Positions 27,268 through 37,024 of a DNA stretch of 64,000 bases are shown here, one piece after another. The first letter of the stretch is position 1, and each line of letters begins with the position of its first letter. The notes beneath the pieces are model-generated. The model saw nothing but the letters and a program-made list of their open reading frames with translations. It had not been told where the DNA came from and did not search any database. The stretch lies in the NCBI RefSeq assembly GCF_026719705.1, contig NZ_JAPPRR010000003.1, positions 124,001 to 188,000 of the forward strand, read 5' to 3'. Both the position numbers and the translations under genes were made by a program. The stretch comes from Pseudokordiimonas caeni (GTDB lineage: Bacteria; Pseudomonadota; Alphaproteobacteria; Sphingomonadales; Kordiimonadaceae).

Positions 27268-29241
27268 TCAGGACGCCGGGGCGCCCAAATGTGTTTTCAG
27301 GAACGCCTCCATCGCGGTCAGCGTGGTGAGGCGGGCCTCGGCGGTATCGAGATAATGGTCACCGGATTTCAGTTCGACGAACTCGACAGGTTTGCCGAGC
27401 GACTTGAGCTTCGAATACATGCCCTTGCCCTGGTCGAAACGGACGACCGGATCGTCCTTGGCATGGATGATCAGCACGGGGGCCGAAACTTCCCCGGCGC
27501 GGTCGACCGGCGAGATATCCTCCGCCTTGCGGCCTTCGGGGATGATCTTCTTGTTCCACTCGCGGCCACCCAGGAAGTAACGGTCGAACCGCAGCATGCC
27601 GGGGATGTCGGCCACACCGTTGAAGCTGACGGCGCAGGCATACATGCCGGGTGCCGCGATGGTGCCCATGAGGGCCGCATAACCGCCGTAGGAACCGCCG
27701 ACGATGCAGATGCGCTTGGGGTCTGCGATACCCTCATTGATCGCCCATTTTGTGGCGTCGGTCACGTCATCCTGCATCTTGCCGCCCCATTCGTTGAAGC
27801 CGGCTTCCATGAACTGTTTGCCATAACCGGTGGAGCCGCGGAAATCGGGCTCAAGCACCGCATAGCCGCGGTTGGCAAAAAACTGGCGCTGATACTGGAA
27901 GCCGCCGGGGGTGCGCGAATGCGGGCCGCCGTGCGGCATCACGATGAGCGGCAGGTTTTCAGCCTTGCGGCCGACCGGCAGGGTCAGCATGGCCTCGAAC
28001 TCGAGCCCGTCGCGGGCGGTCACGGTGTAGCTGACAGTTTCGGCCATGGTTTCCGGGACGAAGTCGCGACGGTTGATTTCGGGCGTAAGCGTCTTGGCTT
28101 TCAGGTCGAGGATATAATAGGTGCCGTCGTTGCGCTCATTGCTGTGCAGGATGAAAAACTGGTTCCGCGCGGGCACAAAATCGACGATCCGGTTATGACC
28201 GTTCGGCAGCAGCTGATCGATCCGCGCTTTCAGTTTGTTCAGGAAGGGGTCGGTATAGAAGGTGTCGCCCCCATCTTCATCAATGTAGGTATAGCCGATG
28301 ACGGCATCATTGACCGGGTGGCGGCGCAGGCCGGTAGCCGTGGCGCCCTCGCGCTCGAACAATATGCTTTTCACCTTGCCGTTCAGCACATCGAACGTCA
28401 CCAGCCGCTTGGCCGTATCGCTGATGGTTTCAAGGGCATAGACAATGCGCGGATCCTCGGTGAAGCCGATCGGGTCGATCCGCTCGGCATCAAGCCATTC
28501 GGTGTCCGTCAGGTCGATGAACTTGCCGGTTTCGGGGCTGCGGTACACCGTCTTGCTGTTGGAATACTGGTCAAACCCCCAGCCGAGTCGGGGTTCGTGA
28601 TTGGCGTCCACGAGCCAGTTCTGAATGTCGCTGCGACCTTCCGTGATCACGGAATATTTGCCGTTGCGGACATTCACCTTGCGGATTTCGGCGCTGCCAT
28701 CGCGGTCGGCATCGATAGCCTGCAGAACGAAGTCCGGCTCGTCCGGCAATTGATCTATAATGTCATCCTTGAACTGGGCGGGCGAAGCCTTGTATCCCTG
28801 TTGCCGCTGCTCGCGGGTTGGCTTTGCCATGTCCACCCATTCCATCTTGCCTTCGCGTGGTACGCTGAACATGGCGGTGCGGACATAGCGCCTGAAGGCA
28901 TCGTCGTTCGTGAAACGGTAGGAAACAAACAGCCGCTCATTGTTGGCCCAGCCAATCCAGCTCACGTCGGCGGTCAGCCGGCCTTCGTCAATCGGCGGCA
29001 GGATGACCATCTTATTGAAATCCTTTTCTCCCAGCCGGTGCATTATCACATGCTGGCGACCGTCAAGCGGCGAGACATAGGCGATGAATTCCCCGTCCGG
29101 CGAGACGGTCAGCTGGTTCACGCGGGCGAGGGCGGCAAACTGCTCCACCGGATAAAGGGGCGGCGGTGCGATTGTCTCATCGGCAAGGGCTGGCAGGGAA
29201 AGGGCGAAGGCAAGGGCCAGGGGCCGCAGATAGTGGCGCAT
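27268..29241 (-). CDS. Exported S9-family (prolyl oligopeptidase-type) peptidase, copy B
   Basis: A 657-residue paralogue of the downstream S9 peptidase, with the same layout: signal peptide (L-P-A-L-A-D cleavage region), propeller-like domain and catalytic domain with Ser517 (G-G-S-Y-G-G), Asp596 and His629. Long segments such as H-G-G-P-H-S-R and F-R-G-S-T-G-Y-G are shared by both copies. ATG 29241 gives a clean signal peptide; the frame extends 8 codons upstream only through a TTG. The 26-base gap to copy A implies one transcript. The two copies have diverged most in the propeller, which gates substrate. Confidence 0.91.
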   Translation of the reverse strand: MRHYLRPLALAFALSLPALADETIAPPPLYPVEQFAALARVNQLTVSPDGEFIAYVSPLDGRQHVIMHRLGEKDFNKMVILPPIDEGRLTADVSWIGWANNERLFVSYRFTNDDAFRRYVRTAMFSVPREGKMEWVDMAKPTREQRQQGYKASPAQFKDDIIDQLPDEPDFVLQAIDADRDGSAEIRKVNVRNGKYSVITEGRSDIQNWLVDANHEPRLGWGFDQYSNSKTVYRSPETGKFIDLTDTEWLDAERIDPIGFTEDPRIVYALETISDTAKRLVTFDVLNGKVKSILFEREGATATGLRRHPVNDAVIGYTYIDEDGGDTFYTDPFLNKLKARIDQLLPNGHNRIVDFVPARNQFFILHSNERNDGTYYILDLKAKTLTPEINRRDFVPETMAETVSYTVTARDGLEFEAMLTLPVGRKAENLPLIVMPHGGPHSRTPGGFQYQRQFFANRGYAVLEPDFRGSTGYGKQFMEAGFNEWGGKMQDDVTDATKWAINEGIADPKRICIVGGSYGGYAALMGTIAAPGMYACAVSFNGVADIPGMLRFDRYFLGGREWNKKIIPEGRKAEDISPVDRAGEVSAPVLIIHAKDDPVVRFDQGKGMYSKLKSLGKPVEFVELKSGDHYLDTAEARLTTLTAMEAFLKTHLGAPAS

Positions 29242-29481
29242 AGAAGATGAAATCCATGAATACAATTTTATCGATCGAAGCTACCAACCAAAGTTTCAAT
29301 GCGCAATCGTTTGGGTTGTGAAAATTTCGCGTCACCCGAAGCGTGGCGAAAGTTGGGCGTTTGTTGAATATCCGCCTTGCGGAACAAGGCAGCGCGGCGT
29401 TAAAAGGGGCGTCGGACGATGACGGGCCCGGATCGAGGGCCGTGCCCGCCTCAACATTGTATTTCTTCTAGGGGATTTCTC

Positions 29482-29877
29482 ATGGCACAGGCGAACCGCC
29501 CGCTTTCTCCCCACCTGCAGGTTTACCGCTGGAGCGCCGCGATGGCAGCCTCCATCCTTCACCGTGCGACCGGTTCGGCGCTCGCGGTGGGGGCGGTCAT
29601 CCTTGTCTGGTGGCTCATGGCTCTGGCTTCGGGGCCCGACAGCTTCGAAACCGTGATGACCTGTCTGGCGAGCCCTCTGGGACGTTTCGTGCTTTTCGGC
29701 CTCACATGGGCCCTGATGCAGCATTTTGCATCCGGTGTCCGGCATCTGATCATGGACAGCGGCCGTATGTATAGCCTGAAGGTCAATGCGGCCTCGGCCA
29801 AATTTACCTTCGTGTTCTCTGCCGTCGCCACGGTCGTGATCTGGGCGATGGGCTACCGCATGTTGGGGATGATCTGA
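29482..29877 (+). CDS. sdhC: Succinate dehydrogenase cytochrome b556 subunit
   Basis: A 131-residue membrane subunit with three helices. It has the family opening R-P-L-S-P-H-L-Q-V-Y and the S-I-x-H-R-x-T-G segment, and a likely heme-ligand His in the H-x-x-x-G-x-R-H-L motif. It anchors SdhAB and contributes to the heme b and quinone site of complex II. ATG 29482 follows AGGGGA; an in-frame extension back to 29419 has no family similarity. It leads sdhCDAB. Confidence 0.95.
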   Translation: MAQANRPLSPHLQVYRWSAAMAASILHRATGSALAVGAVILVWWLMALASGPDSFETVMTCLASPLGRFVLFGLTWALMQHFASGVRHLIMDSGRMYSLKVNAASAKFTFVFSAVATVVIWAMGYRMLGMI

Positions 29878-29879
29878 TC

Positions 29880-30263
29880 ATGAGCGATTTCAAAGCCCCC
29901 CTCGCCAAGGTCCGCGGCCTTGGCTCCGCCAAAGAGGGCACCCATCACTGGTGGGTGCAACGCATGAGCGGTGTAGCCAACATTCCGCTGACGCTGTTTG
30001 TCGTCACTTCCTTCATCGGCAACGCAGGCAAGCCCTATGCTGACTGGGTGGCGTGGCTGCAACAGCCGCTCGTCGCCGTGCTGATGCTGCTCTTCGTGCT
30101 GAACGTGACGTGGCACCTGCGCCTCGGCCTTCAGGTCTTCGTCGAAGACTATGTCCACACGAAGATGAACAAGATTATCGTGATGACGGCAATCACCTTC
30201 GGCACGGTCCTGCTCGCGGCGCTTGGCGCCTTTTCCATTCTCAAGATCGCCTTTGGGGGATAA
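29880..30263 (+). CDS. sdhD: Succinate dehydrogenase hydrophobic membrane anchor subunit
   Basis: A 127-residue protein with three hydrophobic helices and the alphaproteobacterial SdhD opening (P-L-A-K-V-R-G-L-G-S-A-K-E-G-T-x-H-W-W). The motif H-L-R-L-G-L-Q-V near residue 79 holds the probable heme-ligand His. It starts two bases after sdhC and runs directly into sdhA, with no gap. Confidence 0.95.
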   Translation: MSDFKAPLAKVRGLGSAKEGTHHWWVQRMSGVANIPLTLFVVTSFIGNAGKPYADWVAWLQQPLVAVLMLLFVLNVTWHLRLGLQVFVEDYVHTKMNKIIVMTAITFGTVLLAALGAFSILKIAFGG

Positions 30264-30266
30264 GTG

Positions 30267-32054
30267 ATGTCCAAGGCCTATCCCATTACCCTTCATACCT
30301 ATGATGCCGTTGTTGTCGGCGCCGGTGGCTCGGGCCTCCGCGCGACCATGGGCCTCGCTGAAAGCGGGCTCAAGACGGCGTGCATCACCAAGGTTTTCCC
30401 CACCCGTTCGCATACCGTGGCAGCGCAAGGCGGCATTGCCGCATCGCTCGGCAACATGGGCGACGACTGCTGGCAGTGGCATATGTATGACACCGTCAAG
30501 GGCTCCGACTGGCTCGGTGACCAGGACGCGATCGAATATATGGTCCGTGAGGCTCCGGCAGCGGTTTACGAACTGGAACACTATGGTGTGCCGTTCAGCC
30601 GCACCGAGGAGGGCAAGATCTACCAGCGCCCGTTCGGTGGCATGACCACGAAATTCGGTGAAGGCCCGGCGGCCCAGCGCACCTGTGCTGCCGCCGACCG
30701 TACCGGCCACGCCATGCTGCACGCGCTTTATCAGCAGTCGCTGAAATACGACAGCGACTTCTATATCGAATATTTCGCCATCGACCTGATCATGGAAGGC
30801 GGCGAATGCCGCGGCGTGATTGCCATGAATATGGAAGACGGCTCGATCCATGCCTTCCGTGCGCAGGCAACCGTTCTGGCGACGGGCGGTTATGGCCGTG
30901 CCTATTTCTCGGCAACCAGCGCCCACACCTGCACCGGTGACGGCGGCGGTATGGTACTGCGCGCCGGTCTTGCGCTGCAGGATCTGGAGTTCGTCCAGTT
31001 CCACCCGACCGGTATCTACGGCGCTGGCGTGCTGATCACCGAGGGTGCCCGCGGTGAAGGCGGCATTCTTCGCAACTCCGAAGGTGAGCGTTTCATGGAA
31101 CGCTATGCCCCGTCGGCGAAGGATCTGGCTTCGCGCGATGTGGTTTCGCGCTCGATCTCGAACGAGATCCGCGAAGGCCGCGGCGTTGGTGCCAACAAGG
31201 ATCACATGTTCCTGCACCTTGAGCACCTGCCGGCCGATGTGCTGCACAAGCGCCTGCCGGGCATTTCGGAATCCGCGAAAATCTTCGCGGGCGTCGATGT
31301 GACCAAGGAGCCGATCCCGATCCTGCCGACCGTCCACTATAATATGGGCGGTATCCCGACCAATTATCATGGCGAGGTCATCAACCCGACGAAGGACAAT
31401 CCGGACGCTGTTGTGCCCGGCCTCTTTGCAGTTGGTGAAGCGGCATGCGTGTCGGTGCATGGGGCCAACCGCCTGGGTTCCAACTCGCTCATTGACCTTG
31501 TGGTGTTCGGCCGCGCCGTCGGCAAACGGGTGCCCGAGATCGTCAAGCCGGGTGCGACCCAGAAGGCTCTCAGCGAAGGCTATGCCGAGATGGCGCTCAG
31601 CCGCCTCGACGCCGCTCGCTACGCATCGGGCTCGACCCCGACCGCCGAGATGCGCCTGAAGATGCAGCGCACCATGCAGAACAACTGCGCGGTGTTCCGC
31701 ACCAAGGAAGTCCTTGAGGAAGGCGTGAAGCTGATCGACGATGTGGCCGCCGGCATGGGCGACCTGAAGACCAGCGACCGTAGCCTTGTCTGGAACAGCG
31801 ACCTCATTGAGACGCTGGAACTGCAGAACCTGATCGGCCAGGCCGTGCTGACCATGCATTCGGCTGAAAACCGCAAGGAAAGCCGCGGTGCCCACATGCA
31901 CGAGGACTTCCCTGACCGCGACGACAAGAACTGGATGAAGCACACCGTTTGCTGGTTCGACGGCAACAAGGTGACGCTTGGCGATCGCCCGGTCCATGAT
32001 TTCACGCTTACCGAGGAAATCGGCTATATCAAGCCGAAGGCCCGGGTGTACTAA
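30267..32054 (+). CDS. sdhA: Succinate dehydrogenase flavoprotein subunit
   Basis: A 595-residue FAD-binding subunit that oxidises succinate to fumarate. It has the dinucleotide-binding G-A-G-G-S-G-L-R, the covalent FAD attachment site in [10 protein letters not shown], and the active-site H-P-T-G and R-G-E-G-G segments. ATG 30267 is used; a GTG just before it would add one residue. The gene follows sdhD by 3 bases. Confidence 0.97.
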   Translation: MSKAYPITLHTYDAVVVGAGGSGLRATMGLAESGLKTACITKVFPTRSHTVAAQGGIAASLGNMGDDCWQWHMYDTVKGSDWLGDQDAIEYMVREAPAAVYELEHYGVPFSRTEEGKIYQRPFGGMTTKFGEGPAAQRTCAAADRTGHAMLHALYQQSLKYDSDFYIEYFAIDLIMEGGECRGVIAMNMEDGSIHAFRAQATVLATGGYGRAYFSATSAHTCTGDGGGMVLRAGLALQDLEFVQFHPTGIYGAGVLITEGARGEGGILRNSEGERFMERYAPSAKDLASRDVVSRSISNEIREGRGVGANKDHMFLHLEHLPADVLHKRLPGISESAKIFAGVDVTKEPIPILPTVHYNMGGIPTNYHGEVINPTKDNPDAVVPGLFAVGEAACVSVHGANRLGSNSLIDLVVFGRAVGKRVPEIVKPGATQKALSEGYAEMALSRLDAARYASGSTPTAEMRLKMQRTMQNNCAVFRTKEVLEEGVKLIDDVAAGMGDLKTSDRSLVWNSDLIETLELQNLIGQAVLTMHSAENRKESRGAHMHEDFPDRDDKNWMKHTVCWFDGNKVTLGDRPVHDFTLTEEIGYIKPKARVY

Positions 32055-32071
32055 GGAAGGGATGAAAACAA

Positions 32072-32851
32072 ATGGCTGAATTCTCGCTTCCTGCAAACTC
32101 GAAGATCGGCAAGGGCAAAACCGTCAAGGCCGCTGAGGGCGCCAAGAATATCCGCAAGTTCCAGGTTTACCGCTGGAACCCGGACGACGGCGAAAACCCG
32201 CGCATGGACACCTACGAGGTGGACATGGACAGCTGCGGCCCGATGGTTCTTGATGCCCTTATCAAGATCAAGAACGAGATGGACAGCACGCTGACCTTCC
32301 GGCGTTCATGCCGCGAGGGTGTGTGTGGGTCCTGCGCGATGAATATCGACGGCAAGAACACGCTGGCCTGCACCCGCGCCATCGAGGACGTGAAGGGCGA
32401 TGTGAAAATCACCCCGCTGCCGCATCTCGAGGTGGTGAAGGATCTGGTACCGGACCTGACCAACTTCTATGCGCAGTACGCCTCGATCAAGCCGTGGATG
32501 CAGACGCAATCGACGACGCCGGAGAAAGAGCGCCTGCAATCGGTGGAAGACCGCGAAAAGCTCGACGGTCTTTACGAATGTATCCTTTGCGCCTGCTGCT
32601 CGACCTCCTGCCCGAGCTACTGGTGGAACGGCGACAAATATCTGGGCCCCGCTATCCTCCTGCAGGCTTACCGCTGGATCATCGACAGCCGCGACGAAGC
32701 CACCGGCGACCGCCTCGACAACCTTGAGGATCCGTTCCGGCTTTATCGCTGCCACACCATCATGAACTGCGCGAACGCCTGCCCGAAGGGACTGAACCCC
32801 GCCAAGGCCATCGCCGAAATCAAAAAGATGATGGTGGAACGCAAGGGCTGA
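32072..32851 (+). CDS. sdhB: Succinate dehydrogenase iron-sulfur subunit
   Basis: A 259-residue subunit carrying the three iron-sulfur centres: 2Fe-2S (C-R-E-G-V-C-G-S-C with a later Cys), 4Fe-4S ([12 protein letters not shown]) and 3Fe-4S ([13 protein letters not shown]). It passes electrons from SdhA to the quinone site. It ends the sdhCDAB operon, with a terminator at 32876-32906. Confidence 0.97.
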   Translation: MAEFSLPANSKIGKGKTVKAAEGAKNIRKFQVYRWNPDDGENPRMDTYEVDMDSCGPMVLDALIKIKNEMDSTLTFRRSCREGVCGSCAMNIDGKNTLACTRAIEDVKGDVKITPLPHLEVVKDLVPDLTNFYAQYASIKPWMQTQSTTPEKERLQSVEDREKLDGLYECILCACCSTSCPSYWWNGDKYLGPAILLQAYRWIIDSRDEATGDRLDNLEDPFRLYRCHTIMNCANACPKGLNPAKAIAEIKKMMVERKG

Positions 32852-32875
32852 TCTCGGCCTTTCATCAACCGGATC

Positions 32876-32906
32876 AAAGGGCTGGCTTTCGCCGGCCCTT
32901 TTTCTT
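32876..32906 (+). terminator. Rho-independent terminator after sdhB
   Basis: The stem GGGCTGGC/GCCGGCCC (with one G-T pair) around a TTTC loop is preceded by AAA and followed by TTTTTCTTT. It lies 25 bases after the sdhB stop and closes the succinate dehydrogenase operon. Confidence 0.92.
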
Positions 32907-33049
32907 TGTGTCGGGCCAGGCCGGAAGCCTTCTGGCGTTTACGCTTATTCAATAAATTTTTAGGATTTTTTAAGGGTTGGCGCGGATAAAGGCGCCAGGG
33001 ATCGGGCAGACAGGCACTGCCCCTGTGTTTTGAAGTGTGGTGCCGATTG

Positions 33050-33769
33050 ATGAAGTGGGGAAATTCGAACATGGCTGCGGGGCTCGCGGCCCTGCTGCTG
33101 TCGCCGCTGGCATTCGTGCCCGCCGCGCAGGCCGAGCCCTTGCGGGTCGGCCTGATCGACAGCACCATCTATGACGATGCGATTGTCGCCATCGTCAAGG
33201 AAGCCGGGTTCGAAGCCGAAATCATCCATGAGACCGTTGATATATTGCGTGAGCAGTTTGTGCGCGGCGAACTGGATATGGATTGCTGTTCCATCCCCGA
33301 ATGGCGCACCCGGGCCGACGAAGCCGAAGTCCAGCTTTTCAGCGACCATTTCTTCGTAGCGGCCGATCACCTGATCCTTGGCCCTAATGTGAAGAAGCCC
33401 GCAGAAGGCGCACCCCTCAATCTCGAGGGGCTGCGGTTCGCCGCGGTGAAGGGTTTCAACTATACGCTCGATGACCAGATCCGCCTGCGGGTGCCGGTCG
33501 ACACGATCGAGGATGCGTTTGCCGCACTTGCCGATGGCCGGGCGGACGTGACCGTGTTCGGCGTGCAGGAATTTTTCCGGATGCAGGCGGCCAACCGGTT
33601 GCCGGTAGTCCTTGGCCCGGTCACCCAGCGTTATGGCCTGCGCATCCGGGTGCACAAGGATCATGCGGACCAGTTGCCGCAGCTCAATGCCGCCATCGCC
33701 CGCATGAAATCGGACGGGCGGATCGATGCGCTGATCGGCACGGCCTTGCGCGCGAGCAAGGCGCACTAG
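33050..33769 (+). CDS. Periplasmic solute-binding protein (type 3-like), orphan
   Basis: A 239-residue protein with a Sec signal (M-K-W-G-N-S-N then a hydrophobic stretch ending A-A-Q-A-E) and a two-lobe binding-protein pattern (L-R-V-G-L-I-D near the start, then L-E-G-L-R-F-A-A-V-K-G, and D-x-A-F-x-A-L-x-x-G-R-A-D-V). No permease or ATPase gene is near, so it may act as a sensor subunit or a periplasmic ligand binder rather than an ABC transporter part. Vicinal cysteines (D-C-C-S) in the first lobe are unusual. ATG 33050 is chosen; GTG 33035 and ATG 33071 are alternatives. Confidence 0.75.
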   Translation: MKWGNSNMAAGLAALLLSPLAFVPAAQAEPLRVGLIDSTIYDDAIVAIVKEAGFEAEIIHETVDILREQFVRGELDMDCCSIPEWRTRADEAEVQLFSDHFFVAADHLILGPNVKKPAEGAPLNLEGLRFAAVKGFNYTLDDQIRLRVPVDTIEDAFAALADGRADVTVFGVQEFFRMQAANRLPVVLGPVTQRYGLRIRVHKDHADQLPQLNAAIARMKSDGRIDALIGTALRASKAH

Positions 33770-33778
33770 GCAGCGGCG

Positions 33779-34591
33779 TCACGGGCTGAGGAAGCGCTCG
33801 CGCAGCTTCTCGCGCCGGGTATCATCCAGCCCGAGGGCGGTTAGCAGATAACCATCCACCGAGCCGAAGCTCTGCTCCATCGCATGCCAGGCCCGCATCA
33901 GCCAGTCGGCCTCCACCCCCACAAGCGGGCGCAGCGCGCGCGGCGCCACGCGGTGGCCGGATTTCGCGAAGATATAATCGGACATGCGTTCTGTGGCGGC
34001 GTCGCGGTCCACCGCACTGTTGGTCAGAACGAAATCCTCGATCACTTCATCCTCGTCCACGCCAAGGGCGGTGAGGACAAGCGCGCAGCCGATGCCGGTG
34101 CGGTCCTTGCCGGCGGTGCAATGGATGAGGGCGGCATTGCCCTGATGATCGTCGATCAGCACATCCATCATGCGCTTCAGGCCGGATGCGTTGGCAATCG
34201 GGATCGTCTCGAACGCCGCGCGGAAGCCTTCGTCCAGCTCGTGCGCCGGAAACACGCTGCCGGCGGTAAGGCTGTCGAAAAGTTCCTTGATGCGGGCCGC
34301 CACATTGCCGCCGATGGGCACGGCGTGATAGCGCGGCGTCCACATGCAGGGCCAGTGGACGGGATGGCGCACCTTTTCGTGGTCGGTACGGAAATCGATC
34401 ACGGTCTCGATATCCCGCACGCACATTTCGGTGCCGCATTCCTCGGTCATGTCAGCAAGGTGGCCGGACCGGAACAGCGTACCCCAGCGGGTCTGGCGGC
34501 CGTCCGATGTGTGGTATCCGCCAAGGTCGCGCAAATTCTTCACGCCGGTCAGCGGGATCAGTCGTCTCGGGAGGTCTAGGCTTTCTGGCAT
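33779..34591 (-). CDS. Tyrosine/serine protein phosphatase (Y_phosphatase3 family)
   Basis: A 270-residue protein with the P-loop phosphatase signature C-x5-R (H-C-T-A-G-K-D-R-T-G, about residue 160) and the family opening N-L-R-D-L-G-G-Y-x-T-x-D-G. An upstream Asp suited to general acid catalysis is in V-I-D-F-R. Relatives dephosphorylate proteins, phosphoinositides or small molecules, so the substrate is open. The gene is convergent with the binding protein (9 bases apart) and divergent from zapE. Confidence 0.88.
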   Translation of the reverse strand: MPESLDLPRRLIPLTGVKNLRDLGGYHTSDGRQTRWGTLFRSGHLADMTEECGTEMCVRDIETVIDFRTDHEKVRHPVHWPCMWTPRYHAVPIGGNVAARIKELFDSLTAGSVFPAHELDEGFRAAFETIPIANASGLKRMMDVLIDDHQGNAALIHCTAGKDRTGIGCALVLTALGVDEDEVIEDFVLTNSAVDRDAATERMSDYIFAKSGHRVAPRALRPLVGVEADWLMRAWHAMEQSFGSVDGYLLTALGLDDTRREKLRERFLSP

Positions 34592-34745
34592 CTTTTCTTT
34601 CCTGTTCTGGCTCCAGTGTGGAAGCGGGGCAGGGGGCTGTCAACAGGGCGGGCCCTGCGGGCCGCATACCGCGCTTTGGCGTTGCTGGCGGCTTTCGGCG
34701 CATGCTAGGACACAGGAAAGACGATGAGACTCGGGGAGCCCGTGT

Positions 34746-35960
34746 GTGACAGCCAGTTTCGACCCTTCAGGGCCAACCGCCCGCTATCAGGCCCTGCAGG
34801 CGGCAGGCGAGATCAGACCGGATGGCGATCAGGCGCGGGTGGTGGCGCGGCTGGAACGGCTGTGGCGCGAACTGAAGGACTATCCCGAGCTTTCGGGGCA
34901 TGCCGCCGGCCTCAGTGTGCGGTCATGGCGGCTTTCCACGCTTTTCAGCTGGGGCAATAACGAGAAAAAGGTGCCGCGCGGGCTTTACCTTTATGGCGGT
35001 GTCGGGCGCGGCAAATCCATGCTGATGGACCTGTTCTATGAGACCGCCCCGGTGAAAGCCAAGAAGCGGGTCCATTTCCACGAATTCATGCTGGATATCC
35101 ATGCGCGGCTCAATGCCTGGCGCCAGATGAGCCCGGCCGAACGGCTGAAGATGGGCGCACGCGCCACTGAAGACGACCCGATCCCGCCGATTGCCCGCCA
35201 GATCGCCTATGAGGCGACGCTCCTGTGCTTCGATGAAATGCAGGTGACCGATATTGCCGACGCCATGGTCCTGTCGCGCCTTTTTGAAGGCCTGATGTCG
35301 CGCGGCGTGGTGATCGTGGCGACCTCCAACCGCCCGCCGAAGGACCTGTATAAAGATGGCCTCAACCGCCAGCTCTTTCTGCCTTTCATCGCGCGGCTTG
35401 AGGCCGAGTTTGACGTGATGACACTCGATGGTCCTGTCGATTACCGGCTGGACCGCATGAAGGGTGTGGAGACCTATCTGGTGCCCGTTGATCAGGAAAC
35501 CACCGACCGGCTCTCGGCCGCCTTCTTCAAACTGACTGACCGCGACGTATCGGACCGCGACAAGGTGCCGTCCGAGGAACTGACCGTGCTTGGCCGCACA
35601 GTTTTCGTGCCGAAGGCGGCGAAGGGCGTGGCGGTTTTCTCCTTCAAGCGGCTGTGCGCCTCGGCGCTTGGCCCTGCCGATTACCTGACCATCGCGCGGC
35701 ATTATCACACCGTCATCCTGGTCGCGATCCCGAAGCTCGGCCCCGCCAAGCGGAACGAGGCCCGGCGCTTTGTCACGCTCATCGATGCGCTCTATGAGCA
35801 CGGCGTGAAGCTTCTGTGCAACGCCGAGGTGCCACCCGAAGCGCTTTATACCGAAGGCGACGGCGCCTTTGAATTCGAGCGCACCGTATCGCGCCTCATG
35901 GAAATGCAATCCGAAGACTATCTCGCCCGCGGCCACGGCGTGCCGGAGGCGCAGGGCTGA
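34746..35960 (+). CDS. zapE: AFG1-family cell-division ATPase ZapE
   Basis: A 404-residue P-loop ATPase with Walker A G-G-V-G-R-G-K-S (about residue 80), Walker B L-L-C-F-D-E-M-Q-V-T-D, and the V-H-F-H-E-F-M segment between them, all diagnostic for AFG1/ZapE. In E. coli ZapE associates with the Z-ring; mitochondrial AFG1 helps degrade respiratory subunits. The start is a GTG at 34746 with GGGGAG about 7 bases upstream. In alphaproteobacteria this gene often lies close to mdh-suc genes, as it does here. Confidence 0.93.
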   Translation: MTASFDPSGPTARYQALQAAGEIRPDGDQARVVARLERLWRELKDYPELSGHAAGLSVRSWRLSTLFSWGNNEKKVPRGLYLYGGVGRGKSMLMDLFYETAPVKAKKRVHFHEFMLDIHARLNAWRQMSPAERLKMGARATEDDPIPPIARQIAYEATLLCFDEMQVTDIADAMVLSRLFEGLMSRGVVIVATSNRPPKDLYKDGLNRQLFLPFIARLEAEFDVMTLDGPVDYRLDRMKGVETYLVPVDQETTDRLSAAFFKLTDRDVSDRDKVPSEELTVLGRTVFVPKAAKGVAVFSFKRLCASALGPADYLTIARHYHTVILVAIPKLGPAKRNEARRFVTLIDALYEHGVKLLCNAEVPPEALYTEGDGAFEFERTVSRLMEMQSEDYLARGHGVPEAQG

Positions 35961-36023
35961 ACGCAAGGCAGTGCCGCAGATTCATCTGTGGTTGTGATTT
36001 CCGCTCGCGAGATGAAGCACGCA

Positions 36024-36040
36024 TGTCCCAAATCGGGACA
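36024..36040. promoter_or_regulatory. 17-base dyad upstream of the PEP-CTERM gene
   Basis: TGTCCCAAATCGGGACA is a palindrome with perfect 6-base arms (TGTCCC/GGGACA) around 5 bases. It lies about 180 bases before the PEP-CTERM start, in a 256-base region with further AT-rich stretches (TTAAAACTTCATTAAAATTC near 36097) that could hold a promoter. A candidate operator; nothing in the window shows which regulator would bind. Confidence 0.45.
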
Positions 36041-36216
36041 GTCATGCCATTGCATGCCATGAAAATTCCGCCGAAATTATGCAGACGGGGCCTACAGTTA
36101 AAACTTCATTAAAATTCGATTGACCGATACGCCCCCTGCGTGTGCAAATCACCCGGTGTGCGTCATGGTGGTGTTGCCACGGCGCTTTTTTTCAAGAATC
36201 CATTTCGGGGGTCTTC

Positions 36217-36966
36217 ATGTCTGTTCTGAAGAAAGCCATCGCTGCGGTGCTGGTCGCAACGGGATTAAGCGCGGGAGCGCAGGCAGCCGTTGAGACGTTT
36301 GTGTTTCGCGGTGATGTCGATTTTGGCACGTCAGCAATGGCGGAAGCGTTCGGAGTGCATGGCTCAACTCTCGGCCAATTCAGCGCAGTCTTAAAGCTTG
36401 ATACTGGCCAGACGTTGGCTGACGCGCTCGGTGTCGATCACGTGTATAGAGAAGTTCATGGAGAATTTCTGTACGAGTTCAGGGAGATTTACTACCAGGC
36501 AGAATCTTTGACTATGATGATTGGTGGTCTGGATTTCTCTTTTGGAGATGACGAGGTCGTTATATATTTCTTGGACGGCATCCAGGATGGTATTTACGAT
36601 GTTGGGGATAGTGTAAGCATATGGACGCCGTATCTGAAATATAACAATGGATATCGCAGCGAATACGAAGACCTTTATTTCGGATTTGATTTGAAGTCCG
36701 GTTCAAATGAGCATCTTTTTGAGAGTGGCGACGCTGCGGGTATTTACGAGTTTCTCGATGGGGGCTCGATCTCTGACGGATTGTATGGCCACGGGTATGA
36801 CGATTTGTGGGCAGAGAGTGGAGAACGCACTCGTCTCAATATTACCAACATCACCATGTCCCTCGCCCCCGCCGTCCCCGAACCCGCCACATGGCTCACC
36901 CTGATTTTGGGCTTTGGCCTTGCCGGTGTCGCGGTGCGTCGCCGCCGGGTGGTGCTGGCGGCCTGA
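36217..36966 (+). CDS. PEP-CTERM sorting-domain protein of unknown function
   Basis: A 249-residue exported protein with a Sec signal (cleavage after G-A-Q-A, about residue 23) and a C-terminal PEP-CTERM tripartite sorting signal: V-P-E-P-A-T-W at residue 220, a hydrophobic helix, and a basic R-R-R-R tail. Such proteins are processed by exosortase and displayed or secreted, usually with exopolysaccharide. The body is rich in Asp, Glu, Tyr and Gly and matches no catalytic family that I recognise. The central part is clearly more AT-rich than its neighbours, suggesting transfer or relaxed selection. No exosortase gene lies in the window. ATG 36217 gives the clean signal peptide. Confidence 0.85.
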   Translation: MSVLKKAIAAVLVATGLSAGAQAAVETFVFRGDVDFGTSAMAEAFGVHGSTLGQFSAVLKLDTGQTLADALGVDHVYREVHGEFLYEFREIYYQAESLTMMIGGLDFSFGDDEVVIYFLDGIQDGIYDVGDSVSIWTPYLKYNNGYRSEYEDLYFGFDLKSGSNEHLFESGDAAGIYEFLDGGSISDGLYGHGYDDLWAESGERTRLNITNITMSLAPAVPEPATWLTLILGFGLAGVAVRRRRVVLAA

Positions 36967-36989
36967 GGTGGCTTTCACGCGGAATTGAT

Positions 36990-37024
36990 AAGGCCCGCTG
37001 CCGATTGGTCCGGTGGCGGGCCTT
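36990..37024 (+). terminator. Stem-loop terminator after the PEP-CTERM gene
   Basis: Long near-perfect arms AAGGCCCGCTGCC and GGTGGCGGGCCTT flank a short loop and are followed by the T-rich but interrupted TGTCGTT. It lies 24 bases after the stop codon. The strong stem makes a terminator likely although the U-tract is weak. Confidence 0.75.

Noticed and set aside
27253-29250. 665-codon plus-strand frame antisense to S9 peptidase copy B
   Set aside because: It covers almost exactly the real peptidase gene, whose triad and signal peptide are clear. The antisense product has no motif or signal.
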